From Palsa-360 sp963710315 (GTDB lineage Bacteria; Acidobacteriota; Terriglobia; Acidiferrales; UBA7541), in contig CAVPZW010000008.1 of the NCBI GenBank assembly GCA_963710315.1, positions 62,001 to 126,000 on the forward strand: a stretch of 64,000 nucleotides of DNA. The letters are read 5' to 3'. Of this stretch, positions 37,219 to 46,168 are shown piece by piece. The position numbers and the translations under genes are program-made. Each line of letters begins with the position of its first letter. The first letter of the stretch is position 1. The notes beneath the pieces were generated by a model. It had not been told where the DNA came from. It did no database searches and worked only from the letters and a program-made list of their open reading frames with translations.

Positions 37219-38319
37219 ATGAGAATTTCGAAACGAATGTTTGCAACACTGTTGCTGGTCTTCTTTGCGTGCAGTGCGGCGCGAGCACAAACCAGTGAAC
37301 CGGTAGCCGCGTTGCAATTCGCGGATCTGGGCAATTTCAAGCTTCACAACGGTAGTGTGATTCGCGATCTTCACATTGGTTATCGGACACTGGGCACTCT
37401 GAATGCAAACCGGACCAATGCGATCCTTTGGCCGACATGGCTTGGTGGGCGGACCGAAGACCTGCTGCCACAAGTTGGTCCCGGAAACGTCGCTGATTCC
37501 AGCAAATATTTCGTAATTTTGGTGGAATCCATAGGAAACGGAATCTCCTCGTCTCCCTCAAACAGCAAGCTGCAAGCTTTGGCGAAGTTTCCACAATTTT
37601 CAATTCGCGACATGGTGGAAAGCGAATATCAACTTGCGACCTCAATACTGCATTTGCCGCATCTGCATGCCGTGATGGGGATTTCGATGGGCGGGATGCA
37701 GACCTTCGCCTGGGCCGCAATTCACCCGGATTTCATGGACATCGCGATACCCATGGCTGGGTCGCCTCAGTCTACTTCCTACGACAAGCTGCTTTGGACT
37801 GCGCAGATTGATGCGATCGAACTCGATCCGGCGTGGAATCACGGAAACCCTAAGCGGCCGCTCAGCCGAGGCTTGGCACTCTTTGCTGAAATCGATTCCA
37901 TGAACGTGACCTCTCCCGCTTATCGCGTGGCACAAACAAATCCCTCGGATTTTGCCGCCTTCAATGCCGATCTCAAGAAGAGCGCGCGTGGTGATGGAGG
38001 AACAGCCTGGAACCAAATCCGCCAGCGGCAGGCCATCATTTCGCTGGACCTCCCTGCAGAAATGGGTCTTTCTCTGGAACAGACGGCCAAGCGAGTACGA
38101 GCGAAGATGCTGGTGGTTGTTTCACCGGAAGATCACATGGTGAATCCGGGACCAGCATTGCAGTTCGCGAGTGCAATAGGTGCGCCCGTGGTGGAGTTAA
38201 ATTCGTCTTGCGGCCACCTTAGCTTTACATGCATTTCCGTGGGGCCCGTGGTTGCACAGTTTCTCGAAGACCCCTTATCGGTGCATAGCCAAGTGCTCTA
38301 CGAAGCTGCGGGCCGCTAA
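37219..38319 (+). CDS. Exported alpha/beta hydrolase, homoserine O-acetyltransferase (MetX)-like fold
   Basis: A 366-residue protein with a signal peptide (cleavage near ...SAARAQ). The MetX-type fold is clear: LPQVGPGNVADSSKYFVILV (the oxyanion-side strand), the nucleophile motif GISMGGMQTF (Ser), the acid motif VVVSPEDHMV (Asp) and SSCGHLSF (His). Homoserine O-acetyltransferase itself is cytoplasmic and uses acetyl-CoA, so this exported member is more likely a hydrolase on an unknown ester. A paralogue with the same design is at 42419-43522. It lies 15 bp after the dehydrogenase gene. Confidence 0.85.
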   Translation: MRISKRMFATLLLVFFACSAARAQTSEPVAALQFADLGNFKLHNGSVIRDLHIGYRTLGTLNANRTNAILWPTWLGGRTEDLLPQVGPGNVADSSKYFVILVESIGNGISSSPSNSKLQALAKFPQFSIRDMVESEYQLATSILHLPHLHAVMGISMGGMQTFAWAAIHPDFMDIAIPMAGSPQSTSYDKLLWTAQIDAIELDPAWNHGNPKRPLSRGLALFAEIDSMNVTSPAYRVAQTNPSDFAAFNADLKKSARGDGGTAWNQIRQRQAIISLDLPAEMGLSLEQTAKRVRAKMLVVVSPEDHMVNPGPALQFASAIGAPVVELNSSCGHLSFTCISVGPVVAQFLEDPLSVHSQVLYEAAGR

Positions 38320-38329
38320 TAAGTAAAGG

Positions 38330-39343
38330 CTACGGTTTTGCGTTGGGCGCGAGGAAGCACATTGGAAGATCGCGCGATGTGCGCAGGCCCGCCTGCGCGT
38401 TGAGGATTTCAGGGATGCAATTGACGACCACGGAGGCGGTGGCGATATCGCCATGCGTGCCGCCGGGAATGGTGAGCGTCAGCTTGGGAGTGCCTGCGAT
38501 TTCGACGGTGTCGCCGGGGTTGCTTGCGCCGACGAACATTTGCAATTCCATGAAGATTGTTTCCTTGCTGCCCGTATAGCCGCGCGCGATCTGGTGCACG
38601 CCGGCCACCTGGCCCGCCTCGACTTCCAGGAACGGGGTCTTCACGCGTTCGCGCGCCACGACCGGCTCGATCGTTTCCGAAATCTCATCCACGACCAACC
38701 CAAGCGCGTCCGAAACCATGGCCACCGATTCGGGCAGGCCGTGATGCTTGATGCTGCCCGCCGCCACTTTCGCGCGAAATTCTTCAACGCTCATTCCCGC
38801 GCCCACTTTTTTCTGCAGCGGCAGGCGGCGCTTGGAGGCATCCACGATGCGCACGGCGCGCACGGATTCGATTTCCTGCGATGCGGCGCTCAGCGTGATC
38901 AGCAGCTTGTCCATCACATAGCCGGGATTGATGCCCGTGCCGACGAGCGCGACTCCCCACGTTTTGGCCTCAGCGTCGAGCTTGGCCGCAAGCTCCGGAT
39001 ATTTTCGGAAGGGATATGCCAACTCTTCGCACGTCGAAACCACGCACGCTTCCGCCGCCAGGCAGGCCATCAACTGATCCATCACGCTGGGCAGGTAGGA
39101 AGAAGTGGAATGGATGACCACATCCGGTGATTTGCCAAGCATGGCTTCGGCGTCATCCGTGATCGGAACGCCCCAGGGCGCATCGGCCCCGCCCACTACG
39201 TCTCCCAGATCGTGCCCCGCTTTGGCTGGATCGGAATCGATAGCGCCGATAATTTCAATGGAATTCTTTTCCCGCATTAGCCGCACGATGGCCGCGCCGA
39301 TGGGGCCGACGCCGTATTGCACTGCACGAATTTTCTTTTTCAA
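38330..39343 (-). CDS. NAD(P)-dependent oxidoreductase, dihydrodipicolinate reductase-like (2,4-diaminopentanoate dehydrogenase-type)
   Basis: A 337-residue protein. A TTG at 39343 with GGAG six bases upstream is the best start, giving LKKKIRAVQYGVGPIGAAIV with the nucleotide-binding GVGPIG. The middle (TDDAEAMLGKSPDVVIHSTS, CLAAEACVVSTCEELAYPF, GTGINPGYVMDKLL) and the C-terminal EVEAGQVAGVHQIARGY match the dihydrodipicolinate-reductase-like family that includes 2,4-diaminopentanoate dehydrogenase. The real substrate is uncertain. The gene ends 10 bp from the convergent MetX-like gene. A more upstream TTG (39439) would add 32 unconserved residues. Confidence 0.82.
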   Translation of the reverse strand: MKKKIRAVQYGVGPIGAAIVRLMREKNSIEIIGAIDSDPAKAGHDLGDVVGGADAPWGVPITDDAEAMLGKSPDVVIHSTSSYLPSVMDQLMACLAAEACVVSTCEELAYPFRKYPELAAKLDAEAKTWGVALVGTGINPGYVMDKLLITLSAASQEIESVRAVRIVDASKRRLPLQKKVGAGMSVEEFRAKVAAGSIKHHGLPESVAMVSDALGLVVDEISETIEPVVARERVKTPFLEVEAGQVAGVHQIARGYTGSKETIFMELQMFVGASNPGDTVEIAGTPKLTLTIPGGTHGDIATASVVVNCIPEILNAQAGLRTSRDLPMCFLAPNAKP

Positions 39344-39558
39344 GGTAGGCTCCGTCGCGTTGTTTCGCGGAATCGTCCTCGCCGGCGTCCGGGGCGGCGA
39401 TTCGATCAAATTCAAATTCGAGCGAGTACCATAAAGCAAATGCGCGGCGCGTTCAATGGGATTCGGCGTGAATTTTCACGGCCGCGAGGGTGGTTGCTTG
39501 TTCCGCGGGCCATGCGGGCGGATAATGCCACTGACGTGAAGTAAATGCGGAGGCTGCC

Positions 39559-39849
39559 ATGGCGGCGACGAAACTTTCGGAAAAGGAAGTTGCAGCGGAA
39601 TTGCGAAAGCTCAGCGGGTGGAAGGTCATCAACGGAAACCTGCACCGCGTATTCGAGTTCAAGGATTTCTCGGCAGCGTTCGGATTCATGACGCGCGTGG
39701 CCATCGCCGCCGAAAAAATGGACCATCACCCGGACTGGTCCAACTCCTGGAATAAGGTCACCGTTGATTTGTGCACACACAGCGCCGGCGGCCTGACCAG
39801 GAACGATTTCGAGCTTGCCATGAGGATGCAGCAGATTTATGGCGGATAA
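39559..39849 (+). CDS. phhB: 4a-hydroxytetrahydrobiopterin dehydratase
   Basis: A 96-residue pterin carbinolamine dehydratase. The key motif AAEKMDHHPDWSNSWNKVTV (paired His at about 56-57) and TTHSAGGLTRND-like block (here DLCTHSAGGLTRNDFE) define the family and the pterin-binding site. It recycles 4a-hydroxytetrahydrobiopterin formed by aromatic amino acid hydroxylases; no phenylalanine hydroxylase gene is in the window, so it may also serve as a pterin salvage or folate-related enzyme. It lies 49 bp upstream of sucA and 215 bp from the divergent oxidoreductase. Confidence 0.93.
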   Translation: MAATKLSEKEVAAELRKLSGWKVINGNLHRVFEFKDFSAAFGFMTRVAIAAEKMDHHPDWSNSWNKVTVDLCTHSAGGLTRNDFELAMRMQQIYGG

Positions 39850-39898
39850 TTGTTTGTTCAAAATCTGGTGTCGTTAAAGGATTGAAGAAGCCACGAAA

Positions 39899-42358
39899 AT
39901 GACGGAAGCAATTGGGCAGAAAAACTTCGAGACCGAGCGTGTGTTTGCGGGCTACAGGCGTTGGGGATATCTTGCGGCGAATCTCGATCCACTGGGCTTT
40001 CTTGCGCCCATTGTGCATCCCGAACTTGTGGTAGATGGGGAGGCCGCGACGCAGGCGCGAAAGTTTTACTGTGGCACGATTGGCGCTGAATTCGAGCATA
40101 TTGACGACACCGAGCGCCGCCGCTGGATTGCAGGACGGCTGGAGTGCGAGGCGCCGCAGGCCGATCGCGGCTTCATACTGGAACGGCTGATCCGCGCGGA
40201 ACTGTTTGAGCAGGTGCTTCAGGCGCGCTATCTGGGCAGCAAAAGATTTTCGCTGGAAGGCGTTACGGCGGCCATCCCTCTGCTCGACCGCGTGCTCTCG
40301 GCGGCTTCCGGAGCGGGCACGGAGCAAGTGGTGCTTGGCATGAGCCATCGTGGGCGTTTAAACGTGATGGCGCACATCGCCGGGCAGCGCGCGGCGGATA
40401 TTTTCGCTGGCTTCGAGGATGTCGATCCGCGCAGCGTGCTTGGCAGCGGCGACGTCAAATATCACGTTGGGGCAACGGGAGAATATCGCACGCGCGAAGG
40501 GCGCAAACTCAGCGTTCACCTGGCATCGAATCCCAGCCATTTGGAGGCGGTCGATCCCGTGGTTGTGGGCCGCGCTCGGGCCAAGCAAACTCGCGCCGGG
40601 TATCCCGGCGGATTCAAAAAAATACTGCCGATTATTTTGCATGGCGACGCGGCCTTTGCCGGGCAGGGCGTTTGGGCGGAGACGCTGAACCTCGCGGACG
40701 TCGGCGCGTATACGGTGGGCGGCACGATTCACGTGATCGTAAATAATTTAATGGGTTTCACCACGCCGCCGCTGGAATTGCACTCCTCACGCTTCGCTTC
40801 TTCGCTGGCCAAGCGCCAGGCCGTGCCCATTTTTCATGTGAACGGAGAAGATCCCGAAGCCGTAGTGCGCGTGGGGCAGATCGCGTTGGAATATCGTTGT
40901 GCGTTCGGCGGCGACGTGGTGATCGATCTGATCGGATACCGCCGCCACGGCCACAGTGAAGTGGATGACCCGACCATCACTCAGCCGCTGCTATACGCAA
41001 GGATCAAGGATCATCCTCAGCTCTGGCAGATTTACGCAAAACAGATTGGAGTGGATCCGTCGGCCACGGTTGCCGCCGTGCGCAGCGAATTGGAGAGCGC
41101 CCACAAAGCCGCCAGCGAAATGCAGAAAAAGCCGCGCCTGCGCAAGCTGCCCGCGTATTGGTCGGCATACAAGCGCGGGCGTTACGACAGCGCCTATGAA
41201 GTGGACACGGGAGTTGCGCCCGCGGAGCTCGCGAAAATATCGGATTTGCTGACCAGCTATCCGCCGGATTTTTCGATCCATCCGAAAGTGAAAAAGCTGC
41301 TGGAGCAGCGCGCCGAAATGGGGCATGGCAAGCGCCCTGTAGATTATGGAATGGCCGAAGCGCTGGCATTTGGAACGTTGCTGCTGGGCGGAACGCCGCT
41401 GCGGTTCACGGGGCAGGACACGCGGCGCGGGACGTTCAACCAGCGGCACGCGGCGCTGGTCGATACGCGCAATGAGGCGCAGTACGTGGCGCTCGAACAT
41501 CTGTCGAGCGCGCAGGCGCGCTGCGAAATTCATAATTCGACGCTGTCCGAAGCCGCGGTGCTTGGTTTTGAATACGGATACAGCCGCGACTATCCCGAAG
41601 CGCTGGTCTTGTGGGAAGCGCAATTCGGCGATTTCGCGAACAGCGCGCAAATCATCATCGATCAGTTCATCAGCGCGGCGGAAGACAAGTGGGACTTGCC
41701 CTCGGGCGTAGGGCTTCTTTTGCCGCATGGATATGAGGGGCAAGGGCCTGAGCATTCCAGCGCCAGGATCGAGCGCTATCTTCAGCTGGCGGCCGAGGAC
41801 AATATTCAGGTTTGCCAGCCGTCAAATGCCGCGCAATATTTTCAATTGTTGCGGCGGCAGGCGCTGCGGCACTGGCGCAAGCCCATGGTCGTGTTCACGC
41901 CAAAGAGCATGTTGCGGCATCCCGACGCCTCTTCGCCGATCGAGGATTTTCAGCGGCCTCGATTTGAGTGGGTGGTGCCGGACCGCGAAGTCACCTCCGC
42001 CGAGCGCGTCCTGATTTGCAGCGGAAAGATTGGCCACGAATTGCGCGCGGAACGCAAACGCCGCGGTGACGGCAATACGACAATTTTATTTCTCGACCAG
42101 CTTTATCCGTTTCCAAAGAACGAGCTGCGCGCGGAAATGGCGCGCCATCCGAATGCGCGCGAAATCGTCTGGGTGCAGGAAGAGCCAGCGAATATGGGCG
42201 CGCTATCGTATGTCCTGCCGCGCATCCGCACCTATTTCCCGGATATTCCGGTGCGCTCGGTGAAACGGTCGGCTAGCGCGAGCCCCGCGACAGGCTCGGC
42301 CAAGGCGCATGAGCTTGAACAGAAAACATTGCTAACGCTGGCATTCACCACGGGCTAA
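39899..42358 (+). CDS. sucA: 2-oxoglutarate dehydrogenase E1 component, shortened N-terminus
   Basis: An 819-residue thiamin-diphosphate-dependent E1. Hallmarks are GMSHRGRLNVMAHIAGQRAA, KYHVGATGEYRTREGRKLSV, LASNPSHLEAVDPVVVGRAR, the ThDP-binding block GDAAFAGQGVWAETLNLADV, the IDLIGYRRHGHSEVDDPTIT segment, and FTGQDTRRGTFNQRHAALVD. Typical SucA has about 930 residues and begins with an E2-binding and membrane-proximal region containing a FLYGANA-type motif; this protein begins directly at WGYLAANLDPLG and lacks it. The genes for E2 (sucB) and E3 (lpd) are not nearby. Catalytic function is likely; complex assembly may differ. Confidence 0.93.
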   Translation: MTEAIGQKNFETERVFAGYRRWGYLAANLDPLGFLAPIVHPELVVDGEAATQARKFYCGTIGAEFEHIDDTERRRWIAGRLECEAPQADRGFILERLIRAELFEQVLQARYLGSKRFSLEGVTAAIPLLDRVLSAASGAGTEQVVLGMSHRGRLNVMAHIAGQRAADIFAGFEDVDPRSVLGSGDVKYHVGATGEYRTREGRKLSVHLASNPSHLEAVDPVVVGRARAKQTRAGYPGGFKKILPIILHGDAAFAGQGVWAETLNLADVGAYTVGGTIHVIVNNLMGFTTPPLELHSSRFASSLAKRQAVPIFHVNGEDPEAVVRVGQIALEYRCAFGGDVVIDLIGYRRHGHSEVDDPTITQPLLYARIKDHPQLWQIYAKQIGVDPSATVAAVRSELESAHKAASEMQKKPRLRKLPAYWSAYKRGRYDSAYEVDTGVAPAELAKISDLLTSYPPDFSIHPKVKKLLEQRAEMGHGKRPVDYGMAEALAFGTLLLGGTPLRFTGQDTRRGTFNQRHAALVDTRNEAQYVALEHLSSAQARCEIHNSTLSEAAVLGFEYGYSRDYPEALVLWEAQFGDFANSAQIIIDQFISAAEDKWDLPSGVGLLLPHGYEGQGPEHSSARIERYLQLAAEDNIQVCQPSNAAQYFQLLRRQALRHWRKPMVVFTPKSMLRHPDASSPIEDFQRPRFEWVVPDREVTSAERVLICSGKIGHELRAERKRRGDGNTTILFLDQLYPFPKNELRAEMARHPNAREIVWVQEEPANMGALSYVLPRIRTYFPDIPVRSVKRSASASPATGSAKAHELEQKTLLTLAFTTG

Positions 42359-42359
42359 C

Positions 42360-42385
42360 GTGGCGCAGGCTGAAGCCCGCGCCAC
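42360..42385. repeat. Half copy of the dispersed palindromic repeat, copy 3
   Basis: A single arm, GTGGCGCAGGCTGAAGCCCG followed by CGCCAC, directly after the sucA stop. It folds on itself (GTGGCG with CGCCAC). The partner arm is absent. Confidence 0.8.
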
Positions 42386-42418
42386 ATACAGAGCCAAGAT
42401 ATTTGGGGGGAAATAAAA

Positions 42419-43522
42419 ATGCGATTGGGAATCTGGAAGGCGGCTGTGTCGGTGGCGATGCTGTGTTCCGCGGCGGCGTGCGTTTCGGCGCAGCAGCAGA
42501 ATGCGCCTCTTGCGGCCGCGCCGCCCAAGGAAGGCGATTTCATCGCGCACGATTTCAAATTCTCGGACGGCCAGACGCTTCCGGAAGTTCGCTTGCATTA
42601 CACGACGCTCGGGGAACCGCGACGCGATGCCAGCGGCCGCGTCACGAACGCCGTGCTGATTCTGCATGGCACCAATCGCGCAGGCAAAGTGTGGCTGGTT
42701 CCCACGTTCGCGGGCGTGCTCTTCGGCCCCGGCGAGCTGCTCGATGCGTCGAAATATTATCTGATTCTTCCCGATCAACTGGGCGCCGGCCTCGGAAAAT
42801 CCACCAAGCCGAGCGACGGCCTGCGGGGGAAATTTCCGCACTACGATTATTCGGACATGGTCCGCGCGTCGCAAATTCTTCTGGCGCAGGGATTGCAAGT
42901 GAACCATCTGCATCTGCTGGTCGGCGCGTCCATGGGCTGCATGGAAGGTTTCATGTGGGCCGAGTCGAATCCCGATGATATGGACGCCATGCTGCTGCTT
43001 TCCTGCCTGCCGGTGGAAGTCGCCAGCCGCAATCGCATGGTGCGAAAGATCATGGTGGACGATATCCGCCTCGATCCCGGATGGAACAATGGCAATTACA
43101 AGGAGCAGCCGTACGGATTGCGCGCCGCACTCGGCCACCTGCTCGTGGTGGGCAGCGCTCCGACGCGCTGGCAGAAGGAGTATCCGACCGCCGCGGCCGC
43201 CGACAAATACGTGAACGATTACATCGAACAAAACATGAAGACCACGGATGCCAACGATTTCATGTATCAGTACGACGCCTCGCGAAATTTCGACGCTTCC
43301 AAGGACCTGGGCAAAATACGCGCCAAGGTGCTGCTCATCAATCCGCAGGAAGATTTCTGGAATCCGGCGGAACTGGGCATCGCGGAAGAGGAAATTAAGA
43401 AAGTGAAAAACGGAAAGTTTGTCTTGTTGTCGTTCCCCGAATCGTACGGGCACTATACGTTTTTTCAGGCGGCTGCCTGGCAGAAATATTTTTCTGAATT
43501 CATGAAAGAAGTGGAGAAGTAA
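42419..43522 (+). CDS. Exported alpha/beta hydrolase, MetX-like fold (paralogue of 37219-38319)
   Basis: A 367-residue protein with a signal peptide (cleavage near ...AACVSAQ). Family blocks: HYTTLGEPRRDASGRVTNAV, VLILHGTNRAGKVWLVPTFA, the nucleophile elbow GASMGCMEGF (Ser), the acid motif LLINPQEDFWNP (Asp or Glu) and ESYGHYTFF (His). It shares length, order and export with the hydrolase at 37219-38319, so they are probable paralogues, though with different residues around the nucleophile. The start has a G-rich ribosome site (GGGGGGAAATAAAAATG). Substrate unknown. Confidence 0.85.
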   Translation: MRLGIWKAAVSVAMLCSAAACVSAQQQNAPLAAAPPKEGDFIAHDFKFSDGQTLPEVRLHYTTLGEPRRDASGRVTNAVLILHGTNRAGKVWLVPTFAGVLFGPGELLDASKYYLILPDQLGAGLGKSTKPSDGLRGKFPHYDYSDMVRASQILLAQGLQVNHLHLLVGASMGCMEGFMWAESNPDDMDAMLLLSCLPVEVASRNRMVRKIMVDDIRLDPGWNNGNYKEQPYGLRAALGHLLVVGSAPTRWQKEYPTAAAADKYVNDYIEQNMKTTDANDFMYQYDASRNFDASKDLGKIRAKVLLINPQEDFWNPAELGIAEEEIKKVKNGKFVLLSFPESYGHYTFFQAAAWQKYFSEFMKEVEK

Positions 43523-43523
43523 A

Positions 43524-43594
43524 GTGGCATAGGCTTCAGCCTGTGGGGTTTAGTCCTTGCTGGGACTAAATTCCACAGGCTGAAGCCTGTCCTA
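43524..43594. repeat. Dispersed palindromic repeat, copy 4
   Basis: 16-bp arms AGGCTTCAGCCTGTGG (43531-43546) and complement (43573-43588), with an inner hairpin TTTAGTCC/GGACTAAA (43549-43570). It fills the gap between convergent genes. Confidence 0.9.
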
Positions 43595-43601
43595 CTGAAT
43601 C

Positions 43602-44264
43602 TCACTCGAATTGTTTGCGAAATGCGGCGAATTGCTGTTTTAGATTTTCAATTTCCGACTGAAGATTCTCAACTTGATTTTCCAGGCGCGCGATCCGATC
43701 GCCTCCGCCCGTGCCGCTCGTTGTCACAACTTCCACAGCCGATTCCTCCACCGCCGGCAATTCCACGTCGCCGCTGAGCAGGTGCGCGTAGCGCGCCTCC
43801 TTGGTGCCCGGCTGGCGCGGAAGCACTTTGACGAGCGGAGGCTCGCGCTTCATCAGCCGCTGCAGCGTGGATAGCACGATGCCCAGGTCGTCGAACTTGT
43901 GCATGCGGTCGGCGCGGTTGCGCAATTCGCCGGGCGTTTGCGGGCCTCGCAGCAGCAACTCGGCCAGGATGGCGGTTTCGTGCCGCGTGAAGTTATAGGC
44001 TTCCTGCAATCGATGCTCGTATTTGGCCACGCGGCTGACCATGTTGTCGGCGGGCCCCGCCAGGCCTTTCTTTTCCAGCGCGCGCATGGCCTCGCGCACG
44101 GAATCTTCGTCCAAATTCATGACCGGATCGCGATTGGATTTCTGATTGCACGCGTTGACGAGGGCATTCAGGGAAAGCGGATAATATTCGGGCGTGGTCA
44201 GTTCTTTTTCAATGAGCGCCCCCAGCACGCGGGCCTCAATTTCGCTCAGAAGGAGTGTATTCAC
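43602..44264 (-). CDS. yceH: YceH/DUF480 (UPF0502) protein
   Basis: A 220-residue protein of the UPF0502 family, made of tandem winged helices: SEIEARVLGALIEKELTTPE, YYPLSLNALVNACNQKSNRD and RALEKKGLAGPADNMVSRVA in the first, and HETAILAELLLRGPQTPGEL with RTHL-type block RADRMHKFDDLGIVLSTLQR in the second. The C-terminus is a short coiled coil (RIARLENQVENLQSEIENLK). The role is uncertain, though the fold suggests DNA binding. It ends against a palindromic repeat. No operon partner. Confidence 0.92.
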   Translation of the reverse strand: MNTLLLSEIEARVLGALIEKELTTPEYYPLSLNALVNACNQKSNRDPVMNLDEDSVREAMRALEKKGLAGPADNMVSRVAKYEHRLQEAYNFTRHETAILAELLLRGPQTPGELRNRADRMHKFDDLGIVLSTLQRLMKREPPLVKVLPRQPGTKEARYAHLLSGDVELPAVEESAVEVVTTSGTGGGDRIARLENQVENLQSEIENLKQQFAAFRKQFE

Positions 44265-44347
44265 GATGCCAAATCATACAGCACGCAGGACGCTACCCAA
44301 AATTGGAAGCGCATGAGGTATACATTATTAAGGATGGAAGGTGAGCC

Positions 44348-44881
44348 ATGCTGAAGATTAGGCCCGCAACGGGCGATTACGCGCCATACGCGGAGCAGTA
44401 TATTGCGCTGGTGACCGGCGACAGCATTCTCGATGTGCTAAAGACTCAGCTGAAACAAACCGCGACGTTATTTTCGGGCCGCAGCGAACGCGACGGAAAT
44501 TTTCGCTACGCACCGGAGAAATGGAGCGTGAAGGAAGCGCTGGGGCACGTTGCCGACACGGAGCGGATTTTCGCGTATCGCGCCCTGCGCATTGCACGGG
44601 GAGACCAGACGCCGCTGGCCGGCTTTGAGCAGGACGATTACGTTCGCGCCGCCCGCTTTGGGGAACGCAAACTCGCGGATATCGTCGAGGAGTATGAGGA
44701 CGTGCGCCAGGCGAGCCTGGCTCTGTTACGTTCTCTGGATGAAGAAGCTTGGAAGCGCCGCGGCGTCGCCAGCGGCAATCCAGTGACGGTTCTCGCGCTG
44801 GCCTACCTCATTGCAGGGCACGAACTTCACCATCGCAAGATCATCGAGGAGCGCTACTTTCCGGCCATCCCGCGCGCTTAG
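44348..44881 (+). CDS. DinB-family (DinB/DfrB-fold) protein
   Basis: A 177-residue four-helix DinB-like protein. A helix containing SGRSERDGNFRYAPEKWSVK leads into the family core EALGHVADTERIFAYRALRI; the later VLALAYLIAGHELHHRKIIE carries the metal-ligand histidines, in keeping with the His triad of the family (one in each of these helices). The family includes bacillithiol and mycothiol-dependent enzymes and many of unknown role. GGAAGGTGAGCC before the ATG is a good ribosome site. It is 73 bp upstream of fabV. Confidence 0.88.
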   Translation: MLKIRPATGDYAPYAEQYIALVTGDSILDVLKTQLKQTATLFSGRSERDGNFRYAPEKWSVKEALGHVADTERIFAYRALRIARGDQTPLAGFEQDDYVRAARFGERKLADIVEEYEDVRQASLALLRSLDEEAWKRRGVASGNPVTVLALAYLIAGHELHHRKIIEERYFPAIPRA

Positions 44882-44954
44882 ATTTTCCATGCGCCGTTTC
44901 GCACAGCCGTTTGCACATGCACGAGCGCTCGCGCTACGGTATTATCTTTCGATT

Positions 44955-46151
44955 ATGCCATTGCAAATTATCAAGCGCCGCTCGCGCGGCTTCATCTGTG
45001 TGAATGCTCACCCCGAGGGATGCCGCCGCAACGTTGAGCAGTGGGTTGCGGGGGTAAAAGGGAAAATGCCCGCCGGTCAATACGCGCCAAAAAGCGTGCT
45101 GGTGATCGGCGCGTCCACCGGATACGGACTCGCATCGCGCATTGCTGCGGCGTGGGGCTACGGAGCGAAGACGCTGGGCGTATTTTTCGAGAGGCCGCCG
45201 GAAGGCGACAAGACCGCCACGGCGGGGCATTACAACACGGTGGCATTTCATTCGCTGGCGAAACAAGATGGATTATTTGCCGCGAGCGTCAACGGCGACG
45301 CATTTTCGGACGAAATCAAGCGCGCCACCGCGGAAGTTATTCGCAAAGACATGGCTCCGATCGATCTGGTGATCTATTCGCTGGCTTCGCCGAAGCGCAC
45401 CGATCCGCGCACAGGCAAGACGCACAATTCCGTGTTGAAGCCGGTCGGGCAGCCGTTCACCAATCGCACCATCGAACTCGATTCGGAAAAAGTGGTGAGC
45501 GTCACGCTGCAGCCCGCGAATGACGAAGAGATCGCGGATACCGTGGCCGTGATGGGCGGCGATGATTGGCGGTTGTGGATGGAAATGCTGCTCGAGGAGA
45601 AACTGCTTGCTCCGGGCGCGCGCACGCTGGCCTATTCCTACATCGGCCCGGAAATTACCTGGCCGATTTATCGCGACGGCACCATAGGACAAGCGAAAAA
45701 AGACCTGGAACGCGCGGCAAAGGATCTGGACGCAACGCTCGCCAATCAACTGGGCGGCAAAGCCTGGGTTTCCGTTAACAAAGCAGTGGTGACGCAGGCC
45801 TCCGCGGCGATACCCGTTGTGCCGCTGTACTTGAGTTTGCTTCCCATGGTGATGAAGAAGAGAAATCTGGAGGAAGGGCCGCTGGAACAGATGCGGCGTC
45901 TCTTCACCGATTTTCTTTGCACGGGCCAACCGCCGAAGCTCGACGAATCGCGGCGCTTGCGCCTGGATGATCGCGAGATGCGGCCCGACGTGCAGGCGGA
46001 TGTCGCGGCGCTGTGGCCGCGGATCACCACGGAAAATCTTCGCGAAGTGAGCGAATTTGCCGGTTTTCAGCGTGAGTTTCGCGGCCTATTCGGGTTTGAA
46101 GTGGAAGGCGTGGACTACGAGCAGCCCACGGAAACAGATTTGCGCTGGTAG
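44955..46151 (+). CDS. fabV: trans-2-enoyl-ACP/CoA reductase FabV
   Basis: A 398-residue FabV-type reductase. ATG 44955 opens the conserved MPLQIIKRRSRGFICVNAHP. Next come the NADH-binding block VLVIGASTGYGLASRIAAAW and the catalytic YX8K motif in IYRDGTIGQAKKDL (Tyr and Lys nine apart). The C-terminal VTQASAAIPVVPLYLSLLPM and YEQPTETDLRW are typical. It makes the last step of fatty acid elongation and is an alternative to FabI. FabV is known in other bacteria to resist triclosan. The gene overlaps no neighbour and lies downstream of the DinB-like gene. Confidence 0.95.
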   Translation: MPLQIIKRRSRGFICVNAHPEGCRRNVEQWVAGVKGKMPAGQYAPKSVLVIGASTGYGLASRIAAAWGYGAKTLGVFFERPPEGDKTATAGHYNTVAFHSLAKQDGLFAASVNGDAFSDEIKRATAEVIRKDMAPIDLVIYSLASPKRTDPRTGKTHNSVLKPVGQPFTNRTIELDSEKVVSVTLQPANDEEIADTVAVMGGDDWRLWMEMLLEEKLLAPGARTLAYSYIGPEITWPIYRDGTIGQAKKDLERAAKDLDATLANQLGGKAWVSVNKAVVTQASAAIPVVPLYLSLLPMVMKKRNLEEGPLEQMRRLFTDFLCTGQPPKLDESRRLRLDDREMRPDVQADVAALWPRITTENLREVSEFAGFQREFRGLFGFEVEGVDYEQPTETDLRW

Positions 46152-46168
46152 CCGCCGGCATAGCGGGG

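Noticed and set aside
37219..38319. Annotating the MetX-fold proteins as homoserine O-acetyltransferase (metX)
   Set aside because: Both have signal peptides and are exported, whereas the acetyltransferase needs cytoplasmic acetyl-CoA and homoserine.
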